From Lunularia cruciata (taxonomy: Eukaryota; Streptophyta; Marchantiopsida; Lunulariales; Lunulariaceae), in the NCBI GenBank assembly GCA_948567375.1, contig OX419760.1:57548657-57612656 (forward strand): DNA of 64,000 nucleotides. The letters run 5' to 3'. A program made the position numbers and the translations under genes. How positions within the stretch are numbered: the first letter of the stretch is position 1; each line of letters opens with the position of its first letter. This document shows, piece after piece, positions 24,558-38,171 of this stretch. The notes beneath the pieces are model-generated. The model was not told where the DNA came from, ran no database searches, and saw only the letters and a list, made by a program, of their open reading frames with translations.

Positions 24558-26820
24558 CTATACTAACAAACTACTGGCAGAGTTTACTGCTTCCATGAAA
24601 GCTAGAATACGTCGAGGGTCTTTGCGAATTCCATCAGGGCCAGTAATTCCACTAGAGACATCCACGGCATTGGGCCTTAACGTAGAGACCGCCAAGGCCA
24701 CGTTGTCTGGCTTTAGTCCTCCAGCCAAAAGCCACCCCTTTTTCGAGCATATTGCTGGCACCTCAAAGTTGGCCCAGTCAAATTTTAATCCACTGTCACA
24801 AGAAACGAGTCGAATTAGCAAAACTAAGTCCAGTCAGCATATACAGACTGACCTCCATTGAGAACTTACCATTACTCCATATCTTTACCTCCTCAGTAAT
24901 AAGTCTTATCAGCCGTATAGTAAGCGTCCAACCGGATACATAATTGTACTTCAGTCACCGGCTATAGCTCTTTCACTAGAAAAGTTGATTTTAACCTAGT
25001 AGTATGATTAGAGTTTTTCCCTCGACCACCTCAAGCAAATTGTAATGATAGAGTGGCTGGATAACAGACCTTCCACCTTCTAATCCATCGACAAGCACCC
25101 AATCGATTGCATTCTCTTGTTCGGGTGTAATGCTGGTCTTGAGGCTGCCTTTGGGATCGGCATGCATCACGTATATAATCTTCAAAGAACTTGGCATTTG
25201 CAAAGCTGAAGCTCGTGCATGCTCTCCATGCAACTGCATCACCACTTCCGCATTCCAAAGCCATAAATCGTAAGCTTTACTTCCCAACCATTGAATGCAA
25301 GACTAGGTTAAACAGCAGCAAGCACAGTAATCCAGCTTTAAGAGCACCTTTACCTGTGCAAATGAAAGCCCCGCAGTCTCACAAGCTTCCTGTATCTGTC
25401 CAGCGTTTTCGTCCACAAAGACCCCGACAGGCTCTGCTCCAAATTCTCTAGCAGCAGCACAAATCTCCCTCGCTTGGACCATTGATACACTCCTTTTCGA
25501 CTTAGGCCACATAATCATGCCTATATAAAAGGCACCTGCCTGTGCAGCTAAAGCTGCGTCCTCTGCGCTTGTAATCCCACACATTTTCACCAACGGACAG
25601 TAATCTTGAATTACTACACCTTGAGCTCTGACCCCTAAAATCAGCCAATAATTTTGATATTCAGAATACATACTGCCATGGTAAAAGTACAGAGCATTCA
25701 TCATGGACGAGATTTTCCAAACAAGCTTGACTACAATCAGTTTCTACGCCATTTCATTATGGCAATAGAGTACAGAACAGAAGCTCCTTGCTACAGTTAC
25801 CCTGGCTGTAGGAAGGGATGCATCTCCTATGAGACAACCGATTTACCTATCCGCATCGGAAACCTTAACCAGAGGAAGCGACAAGATTACGAAATGACTA
25901 AGATTACGTGACCCAAGAACATATGACGATATGGTACCTGAGACCATAGAGCCACGAGTTTCCGCCATTGCCAATGCTGACGTGGAACAACCAATGATTC
26001 TGAGGTAGAACAATTTAACGTACTTGCAGCTAATTGCATAACCAGGCTGGTACTCTATGAGTCCAAAACTTTGACTACATCTCACTTTACTCAGCTTAAC
26101 ATTTCCTCTAATGATTGCTTCCTGAGTAAGAGTGATTTACACCTTCTAAAATACTGAAGGAGATAATTCTGAAGACACTCTGCTTCCTCTATGAGAATTA
26201 TCAATTGAAAGGAGCTCCTGTTAATAACAATCTTGTTGTCCAGTAATTGCTCTGCCGTGATTTTTCTTGAACATACCAAGACTACGAGTGTATTCAGGAG
26301 AATGCATGACATCGTACACAACGTTGATACATCGAAGGATTTCTATGATAAGCCATCGAAGCCAGAGCATTTTTAATGATCAAAATGCTTCCATGTTTGT
26401 TATAGCAGGTAGCTTCAACTTCCTTGCATGCCGGAAAAAGAATGGAAGGTCTCAGCTACAGTTTCCCTAACAGTGCGAAGGACTGCTATCTCCCGCAGCA
26501 CTGTTCCCAATCCCACACAGGAAATTTGCAACGAGAACTCACAACCAAACAACGGGATGACATGAGTTAAAAACACGTAACCAAATCGTACCTGATGCAA
26601 TAGAGCCAGAAGATGCCGGTCCATTGCCAAAGCTGAGGCGCGGAAACGAAGACGAATGCAGGGTGCATGACTGGCGAAGTCCACCAAAGTGATATTGAGG
26701 CGTGACGGACGCAGAGGAAGATGAAGCCAATCTGGAACCAGCTGCCGCGGCACTCAACCTCACAGTGGTAGCATAGCTGTTGGACGCGGCGGCGCACAAT
26801 GCTCCTGCTGCCCCCACCAT
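24558..26820 (-). CDS. PAI1: Phosphoribosylanthranilate isomerase, plastid (tryptophan synthesis)
   Basis: PAI (TrpF) converts N-(5-phosphoribosyl)anthranilate to CdRP in plastids. Four exons on the minus strand: 26,820-26,592, 25,634-25,354, 25,233-25,070 and 24,792-24,558, all GT-AG, phases matching, giving 302 residues. Exon 1 is an Ala/Ser-rich transit peptide of 76 codons with no acidic residues; the start is the ATG at 26,820. The mature part carries KMCGIT with catalytic Cys95, [33 protein letters not shown] with catalytic Asp219, [22 protein letters not shown] and [13 protein letters not shown], the full TIM-barrel set. Exon 1, the promoter and most of intron 1 are an inverted copy of the 5' end of the neighbouring KAR gene. 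Intron 1 also holds a further partial exon-1 copy at about 25,900-25,985. The gene appears intact. Confidence 0.95.
25900..25985 (-). repeat. Third, partial copy of the transit-peptide exon end and intron start, inside PAI intron 1
   Basis: On the minus strand this reads CAGCATTGGCAATGG, then GGCTCTATGGTCTCAGGTACC, then CATATGTTCTTG. This parallels the exon-1 end of KAR (CAGCGTTGGCAATGG, GGCTCTATTGCATCAGGTTCG, ACATGTTCTTG), including the 5' splice site. It begins where the large inverted-repeat arm stops and is clearly more diverged than the arms are from each other. Confidence 0.75.
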
Positions 26821-27365
26821 CGCTACAATCACTCACTCAACCGATTGTTCGATTCCTCAATCGTCTTGCCGAACTGCCGATGCTGGAGAGAAATTGCTCG
26901 CTCTCGACACTCCTTGCTCTTCCTCTCCACTCAAATTGCGCTATAGCTACAGTCGGGCTCCAAGATGGAGGACATTGCTGGAGGACGGACAAACAAGTAA
27001 GATACTCTACAATTGGTAGTGATCAGACAGATAAGTTGGTGTCGTGATCACACTAATTAGAGGAACGGATAACAAAACGTAGACCCCAGGAGCTAACCCG
27101 ATTCCAGTGATCACATTATCAGTATTATGTACTAATGAACAGAATGGAAAAGCGAGTCATTCGGATTGGATGAGACTAGATCCAAATCAACAAAGAAAAG
27201 TAAGCTGAAAATTTATATCGAGGTCTTTTACCATCTTACCTCATTATTCACCATTCTCACCATTCACCCTTCGCACCCCTTCCTCCTCCTTCGCTTCAAC
27301 GAGGGAGTAATAACATTCATTGATTTGGTGTAGTTTGGTTCTGAACTGTGCTTTTGGGGCAGTGA
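25985..27365 (-). repeat. Left arm of the PAI/KAR inverted repeat
   Basis: It aligns as reverse complement with 28,255-29,662. It contains upstream DNA, the exon-1 copy (26,592-26,820) and nearly all of the duplicated intron 1. Exon 1 aligns over all 229 bp without gaps, with 15 differences by my count (8 replacement, 7 silent). The non-coding parts are less alike but still align over their length with small gaps. Confidence 0.9.
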
Positions 27366-28254
27366 ACGAGATAACCGACACTTAACCGACTATTTGGCAC
27401 TGCGAAGTAAACGAAGCCCCCAAATTGGCAAAAGGACTCAACCGATCTCCAAGTGTCACGTAATTAGACATGAGGAATAATTGACATGGAGTGAGTTGGT
27501 AACCTATGAACGTCCGTTTGAGCATTTCAAGCATTTCAAACCAAAATTACTTGTTCATTTTCTCCATCATGTACATCTGAGGCCATAATTTCCTTTGACT
27601 CTTGTCAAAAGTCCCTTCAAAGCGTCTTTACCTATGACGATCCAAGAGATCATCTTCGTAGCGTTCTTATATGCCTATCAAAATATACTAACTTCTCTTG
27701 AATTTCTTTTGGTAAATTTTAAAGTTTCTATTTTTACATTTTGGCGTATTTCTTTCGTTAAACATTTTGTGAATCGATGCGCTACATTTTAAGAACCACT
27801 TTCTCTTAAGTTGCAATAACTCGAATTGCAAGTAAGAGTTAGTACAATATTCGAGAGCACTGGATTGACCCATACTTCACTTGATCGAATCTAACAAGTC
27901 GATGGGTCGCCTTCTTAATGGGCTGGAAGGAAGTACAAAGCAAGCGAGAGAAAAAGCCCATGCATGCGCTGTTCTTGCTCAGAGCAGGACATCTTGCGCT
28001 CGAAAAGCGTCGAGAGTAGTTCGAGAAATGATTCTCATAGCGATTCTCATAGCAACAGCTCTGTCCATGGTCGAAGCAAAATCATGCACTTACTGGACAA
28101 ACGCTTTGGAAATATCGGCATTAGAAATTCCTCCACACGTGTTTGTTGAGGCGGACGTATCTATGAAATATGCACATGCATAAGATATTAAGAATAAAAT
28201 TGATCGAATATTCCCATGACAAGCAAAAGCAGACTACCGTATAGTTGTACATGT
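27366..28254. other. Spacer between the inverted-repeat arms
   Basis: About 0.9 kb between the divergent PAI and KAR promoters. No gene was recognised. An open frame at 27,881-28,183 has no recognisable domain, and part of it is made of local repeats (GATTCTCATAGC twice near 28,030). Confidence 0.5.
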
Positions 28255-28814
28255 TCCGCAATTAGCAATGGCCCCAAAAGCATGTTTCACGGACTAAATT
28301 ACACCGAGATCACCATATTATTACCCTCTCGTTGAAGCGAGGGACGAGGAAGGGGTGAGAAGGTAGCTGGTAAAGGTTAATAGTGCAGTAAGATGGTAAA
28401 AGACCTCGACGTAAAATTTCAGTTTTCTTCCCATTGTTCATCGGGATCTCCTCCTTCCCCTAATCCAACCCGGTTGAGTTCACTCTTCTATTCTGGTCAT
28501 TAGTACACTAATACGATTGGTAATGTGATTACCGGAAGTGGTTTAGTTCCTCCTGTCTACGTTATGTTCTCCGATCTGTGATTAGTGTGATTAAGACACC
28601 TACTGATCGGTCTGATTACTACTAATTGTAGAATGGCTGGCTTGTCTGGACGTCCTCGTAATGTCCTTCATGTTGGATGCCCGACTGCAGCTAAAGCGCC
28701 ATTTGAGTGCAGGGGAAGAGCAAAGTGCGGAGAGCGAACGAATTTTCTCCAGTTTCTGCAGTTCGGCAAGAGGATTGAGGAATCGATCAATTGATTGAGT
28801 GAGTGATTGTAGCG

Positions 28815-32644
<3,830 letters not shown>

Positions 32645-33377
32645 GAGATAAGTTTCTCTTTTCCATAGAGGAAGAGATTTGCTTACCCTGCCGTATGGCT
32701 ACGAAGCGGCTACCTCGATGAATCCTGAAGCTATTAGACGAGGATTATCAATTTTGAGAACACCCATTTGACGGTAATAGGGTCAGCTAGAGTTCTCTCC
32801 TTTAGTGCAACAAGAGCTGGTAACATTATACTTATCTTTCCCCTGAATCAAATCAGGTCATATGTTAGGGACTAGCCAATTCTGCTTGTGCTATTGCACA
32901 GATGTACTAGTGACCACACTTGTAATCAAAATCATTCATGTTCGTTCTTGCATTTGGATGAGCATGAGGGGTCGCGGATTTCTGAAGCTCTTCACGTTTC
33001 TGAGTGCCTTGGGCCCGGTTGATGGTTGGTTAAGATGTGCGCTGATAGTCATTCTTACGATGTTTAAGGACTAGACGTTTCCTTAACATACCTGAACACA
33101 ATAGTGCTGAAATTCGAACTTCTCGTCACCATAACAAGTTCTGTACCTTAATCTTAGGTGAATCATATGATGCTTTGATATCTTTTCTCTTCACGGCTCA
33201 AATAAATCGCATCTTCCAAGTAACCAACCAGTGTAACAAACGGAACGGGAAGCTGGTGTACACAGTATGAGGAAATCGTCAGCACGAAATCTTGAGCAAC
33301 TTTTGTCACCAGCGAAGATCATGTTAGGCACGGCAGAGTCAAGACTACCGAAAGCTACTTTCAAAATAGTGTTGACC
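32645..33377. other. Intergenic region between convergent KAR and EF-hand genes
   Basis: KAR 3' untranslated and flanking DNA. No gene was recognised on either strand. Confidence 0.5.
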
Positions 33378-34323
33378 CTAGCAGGTCAGCTTGATAGTGC
33401 AGACAGCTGAGTCCACACTCACTTGAGCAAATTCATATCCAGATATCAAGTTGCTGTCCAAATCCCGATAAGTTACCATTTGAAGAAACTCCTGAACGAA
33501 ACTTTAAGAGAAAAAGGCGACCGCGTAGAGAACACGAAGGAACTTTAAGTACATCTTCTATCAACAACCAAATAAATTATCCACGCCTGAGTCAAGACAA
33601 CGACCGATATAATCACCCAATTATGGACTCTAGCACTTCGGTTCCAATTGTGTGGGCAGTGAACTGCTCACACACTGGAGCTTACATCCTCAAGCTGCAG
33701 AGCAGCTTGTCGCGAAGCTCTACAGCTTTTTTCCGTGCCCGAAGCTAAATCTTAGGCCCATCTTGAGCTCTGAATGACTGAACTTCCCATCGGTGGATGC
33801 AGTGTCAGTCCTCCTAAAAGTCCCGCGGAAGGACTTATGGTGTCTTATATAAGCCCAAGCAACATCTGAACAGTACTTTTGTCGTGTTGTCGATGCTGAA
33901 GTCTCTGCAAACCGAGAGTCCAGACCCAAGCTTTTCGAGCATCTGAAGGACGTGGAGTGCTACTCTATACAAGAACAGTAGTAATAACATTTCCGCTCTG
34001 GATTCACTGCTGCACACCAAATCACTTTTCGGTGTTCAGACAGCGGTTCGGAATCGAGGGAAAACATTTGTTCGAAAAATATACAAAATCCTTATCGATG
34101 CCTGTAAGTATGGTTTCCCGAATTTCTGGTGTTTGCTTCCACTTAGTTTGTTCCAAGGACGAAGAACTGGTTCGGCTAGCGAAAGACAGTGGGGTCTGAT
34201 AATTTGGAGCAATTCACTTATTTGTACAGTTCTCTGCAGGAGATTCGTTCTAAATTGAGAGGTTTTCTTCAATTTGATGAAAATTTGTGCTGATTGATGT
34301 CAGAAACTGTTTACCTGACTCAT
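33378..34323 (-). CDS. EF-hand protein, family not recognised; reading frame disturbed in its 3' part
   Basis: Minus-strand exons join in frame at GT-AG borders: end of the first exon at 34,315 (proposed start ATG 34,323, residues MSQ), 34,195-34,026, and 33,942 onwards. The result is TPLSFASRTSSSSLEQTKWK, then GIDKDFVYFSNKCFPSIP, then WAYIRHHKSFRGTFRRTDT and DGKFSHSELKMGL. The last part fits an EF-hand loop (T-x-S-x-D-G-x-F-x-x-x-E). The frame stops at 33,720, giving 133 residues. The next frame over reads TEKSCRASRQAALQLED up to a good donor at 33,686, and an exon at 33,491 (EFLQMVTYRDLDSN, ISGYEFAQV) supplies a second EF-hand-like loop. So the stop probably reflects a one-base shift, either an assembly slip or gene decay. 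An 82-codon open stretch continues upstream of the ATG, so the true start may be earlier. Divergent partner of CTU1. Confidence 0.55.
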
Positions 34324-35041
34324 TGGAACGAAATAATAGTCTGGAGTTTCACAGCAATAACCTGAAGCTGCAGTGCCCGTAGCAATTTGCTGGTTACCGA
34401 GCTCTTTTTCAATGTATAGCTCTCGAAGTGGAGGAGAAACATCGGAGAGAAGTGACTCGCCTTTAGATAGTTGAGGTTGACTCACACAGAGAGGTTTGTG
34501 CACAGCACTTGAGAACTTCGGGGTTTCATATTCGGGTTTAGGGTTTATGCTTGTCAGTTGTCAGGCTCAGTGTTGAGGACATTCTGGTATCTGAGACGAA
34601 GACAAGTTACTCAATTGTGATTTCTGGAATTTGATTTATCCTCGCACTTCTTACTTCGCTGGCGAATACTTCATCTCAGAGGGAGTCTAAATACGCAGAA
34701 TCATTCCGCCTGTCTTTTACCTTCTAATCAAAACATGCATCACTACCCTTGAATGTTACCCTAAGTGCACTTAGGATAACATTCGACGTACACTGCTCGC
34801 TCTTTGTTCGAGAGTGTTGACAATGTGTCCGAGTCAACGTCTGTCGTAGCACAGGCTTATCTCTTACCTTCATCAAGCAGCTAAGATGTTAAAAGCTCAC
34901 TCTGACAAGAGGTGCTCTTTTAGAAGTTGTTCATACTAGAAGCTCTGCAAACCATTAGTACGCGTGCTTGATCTATAAACAATCGTGGATTATTTTCAGG
35001 AGAACTCCCCGGGCGCTAGATCTATCTGTAAGAATTTAGAG
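34324..35041. promoter_or_regulatory. Shared divergent promoter region of the EF-hand and CTU1 genes
   Basis: About 0.7 kb lies between the EF-hand ATG and the CTU1 ATG. It contains a telo-box-like run (GGGTTTAGGGTTTA, 34,534-34,547), a motif common in promoters of plant translation genes. It also contains a 34-bp near-perfect palindrome at 34,751-34,784. No strong TATA box was seen towards CTU1. Confidence 0.5.
34751..34784. promoter_or_regulatory. 34-bp near-perfect palindrome without spacer
   Basis: Arms GAATGTTACCCTAAGTG and CACTTAGGATAACATTC pair at 16 of 17 positions with no loop. It lies about 260 bp upstream of the CTU1 ATG and about 430 bp upstream of the EF-hand ATG. Binding of a dimeric factor is possible; no family is recognised. 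Confidence 0.8.
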
Positions 35042-38000
35042 ATGGGTCGCCTTTGTGAAGTTTGTCAAGATAATAGGCCAGCTCTTCGCCGGCCCAAAAC
35101 AGGAGAACAGGTGAGAGACAAGCGGAAGTATCAATTGTTTACAGTTCTTGAGGCGTCAGCATAGAAGGAGTAACGTACTAAAGCCGAGCAAAAATGAGCA
35201 GATCTTTCTCTTAGCTAAAATCTACAGAGAAGGGTACTACCTAGCGAACTGTGATTATCCCTCCCCTGTAAAGCTTGAATATCTTCTCTGCTCTGCTTTC
35301 TGTTTAACGTGAGCTTGTCAAAATTCAATCGAACAAATATGTAAGCTTGATGACCGGGTTATTTGGTGTTTGATAGGTGTGCCGTGAATGTTTTTTCTCT
35401 GCGTTTGAGGAAGAGATTCACAGAACAATCGTAGATAATCAACTTTTCAAGAAAGGGGATCGCGTTGCAATAGCTGCATCTGGTGGCAAAGGTGATGATG
35501 TTACGATAAGGGATGAAATTGTCATATCTTTTACATGGATACAAGTGTATAGGCTAGTCTGTAGGACATGGGGCATACTTGCTTAAGGGTTTAACTTGAT
35601 ATCACGGACTTTAGTACTGCACTCTTTTTATTATCGCCTTCATGGCACAATCAACCTACTTGACCGGAAGGGTGCAATTCTATGTGCAGATTCGACTGTG
35701 TTAGCTCATATTATGACTCTTCTCAACGTGAGGCACAATTATGGCTTAGATCTCTTTCTATTATCGATAGACGAAGGCATCACCGGTTACAGGGACGACT
35801 CTTTGGAAACTGTTAAGCGCAATGAAGTACAGGTAAAGTTTCACAGTATGGATGTCAGAGGAAGAGGAATGCTGGCCAACTTTTGTCGAAGCTAGATTGC
35901 AGAGCAGCTTTTTGCTACGTGCTGTCAGTATTGTCTGGTAGTTTGATCAAATGCACTGGTATTCATAGTTCAACGTATCGTATGAACAAAGTGCTTGGTG
36001 GTTGGTATTGCAGTACGGCATACCACTAAAAGTCGTCTCTTATAAAACCCTATATGGCTGGACGATGGATGACATAGTTCGAGAAATTGGTCGCAAAAAT
36101 AACTGTACTTTCTGCGGTGTATTTCGACGCCAGGTGAATGCAAACGTCTGCCTTCAGTTTTACTTTTAACGTCATCTTAAGTATTGAAAGCATACTCGGA
36201 AATGTCTAGTTTTTTGCACATGGTAACTTGTTCCCTCTTATGTTATCAGGCCCTTGACAGAGGAGCTTTTATGATGAAGGCGGACAAGATGGCAACGGGT
36301 CACAATGCCGATGATATTGCTGAGACAGTATTGCTCAACATACTACGTGGGGATATTGCGCGGTGAGTAGAGCCTGGGCTGAGCGGATAGAAAGATTGCA
36401 TTGTCGTTTAGATCAACTTAGACTGTAATCGTATAAAAATGGCCTTCCAAGCTTTGGGGCAGAGAAAGAAGTTGTTGCTGAAACCCATTGCCTGTTTTCG
36501 ATTCTGCATCAACTGACTCCTGTATTCGTGGAAACAACTAATAAGTTGGTCCGCGTTTTGCAGTCTGGCCAGGTGCACTTCAATAACTACAGGAGAAGAA
36601 GGTGCTTTACCTAGGTGCAAGCCCTTTAAGTACACATACGAGAAGGAGATTGTAATATATCCTTTTAAACTGATGAACAACTTACGTTGTTAGTCTGTTA
36701 GTGGATTCTATCATAAGTATGTCAGCCATTATGTCTTGCTTGTAGAGTCAAGGTCGTCCAAGGACATCCAGATGATTGTGGGCGAACTCCTATATACGAT
36801 GACTCTTTAAGTGGTACTATCATTGAGGCACATGTTTATGCATAAACACATGAAAACTCCCAAAGCCCTTAGTGGATCTTAAGTCGTGCTTAGTTCATTG
36901 GTCCTGTTTCCACGTTAAAATGTCAACAAGGTACTCAAATGAGCATATTGGGGATCTAACTTTGTTGAGAGTACTCATTATGGGGTGTGTTTATTTATCA
37001 TTCTCGGGAGAAACGAGTCTCACACGTCGGTTGCTATGTAGTGAAACCTTTCAAATGAGTTGGGATTCTTAACTGAGGTACACGTATGCATATTTTAAGA
37101 AGCTGGACTATTTTTCCACGGAATGTAAGGACCTCACTGTGCTGACTCTATCTGTGTTCGTGAATTTGTGACTTGTGACATAGTGTCCTGCAAGAATAAG
37201 TCTATTCAAGTACCTGCAGTGACCGCAATAACTAGTCTAGATTTCCAAAAGAGACACGTGATAACGGTCCTCTGACTGTGCAGGTATTTATTCACCAAAT
37301 GCTTACCGCGGGTTTGCTCGGGAATTTATCAAGGATCTTGAATCCATTAGGTAGGCTGCAAACATCTTCCATTATTTGGTCGACTTCGTGTGTAATACTA
37401 TCCTGCCCAAGATTACTTGGTCACCGTAGCTTTGCTTGTATGATTGTTTGAGTGTTAACTTATGATTGCTTTAAGAATATAAGTATTTGGGTATGACTGA
37501 ATGTTATGTGTTCACTGGCGATTTATTTGAAACGATATTTCGATGAAATCAGACCTCGAGCCATTCTTGATATAATAAAATCAGGAGAAGACTTCAGAAT
37601 AGCTTCCACAGCGAAAATGCCCGAACAAGGAGTTTGCAAGCGTTGCGGATATATCTCTAGTCAGGTACAACAAATCATTCTTGTATATCTACTGAGTAGT
37701 TTTGTTGACGAGTTCTCCTACACTTGTTCCGATGGCTTCACAGATTCGTTGTTCAGTTGTAGAGAGCAGGTGCCATCAGCGGGACTTGAGGCAAGGGCAA
37801 TGGAAATACTTTGCATTTTTTAGTGCCACTTGGGCACTCAGAAGCAGCACATCTTTATGACCAATTTAGGAGATCATGTTCTTTAAAGCTCTAAGTTGAT
37901 ATGTTTACGAGGCAAGAGTTCTCATGGTTAAAAGAGTCTCCTCTGACGAACTTTATTTGTTCTCTCGGGAATTGCGTTCTTTCCGTTCCTGCAGGAATTT

Positions 38001-38171
38001 TGCAAAGCATGCGTTCTGCTTGACGGGTTGAACCGAGGTTTACCTCGATTAGGCATTAGTAGGACAAGGGGCACTGCTAAGAAACCTATCACTATTGGCT
38101 CGGAGGAAAGTGGAAAGGTGGAAACCAAGAAGGTGGCCGAGAGGGTAAGGAATATATCATTAGACTTTTAG
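35042..38171 (+). CDS. CTU1: Cytoplasmic tRNA 2-thiolation protein 1
   Basis: CTU1/NCS6 (ROL5 in Arabidopsis), with CTU2, adds the 2-thio group to wobble uridine of cytosolic Lys, Glu and Gln tRNAs, using sulphur from URM1. Ten exons: 35,042-35,110; 35,377-35,491; 35,690-35,832; 36,014-36,133; 36,250-36,362; 36,564-36,656; 37,084-37,124; 37,284-37,350; 37,553-37,664; 37,995-38,171. They sum to 1,050 nt, 349 residues (Arabidopsis about 355). Motifs: CxxC pairs at 5-8 and 25-28, the PP-loop SGGKDS (58-63), [25 protein letters not shown] (140-144), [20 protein letters not shown] and a C-terminal RCGYISSQ...CKAC zinc pair. The last exon reads through a GTAAGG-like site to end ISLDF, matching the plant C-terminus. 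Intron 6 is a U12-type AT-AC intron. It appears intact. Confidence 0.96.
36657..37083 (+). other. U12-type AT-AC intron (CTU1 intron 6)
   Basis: The intron begins ATATCCTTTT, the canonical U12 5' splice site, and ends GTACAC. A branch site TTCTTAACT (37,066-37,074) sits 11-12 nt before the end. Using these borders gives [12 protein letters not shown], exactly the conserved plant sequence. The nearby GT and AG sites give the wrong frame and a stop. Confidence 0.9.

Noticed and set aside
27881-28183. 100-codon plus-strand open frame in the inverted-repeat spacer
   Set aside because: No domain, and it overlaps small local repeats; it does not belong to either neighbouring gene.
38132-38145. GTAAGG-like donor in the last CTU1 exon and downstream acceptors (for example near 38,640)
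   Set aside because: Reading straight through ends in ISLDF and a stop at 38,171, matching the C-terminus of plant CTU1, so no eleventh exon is needed.
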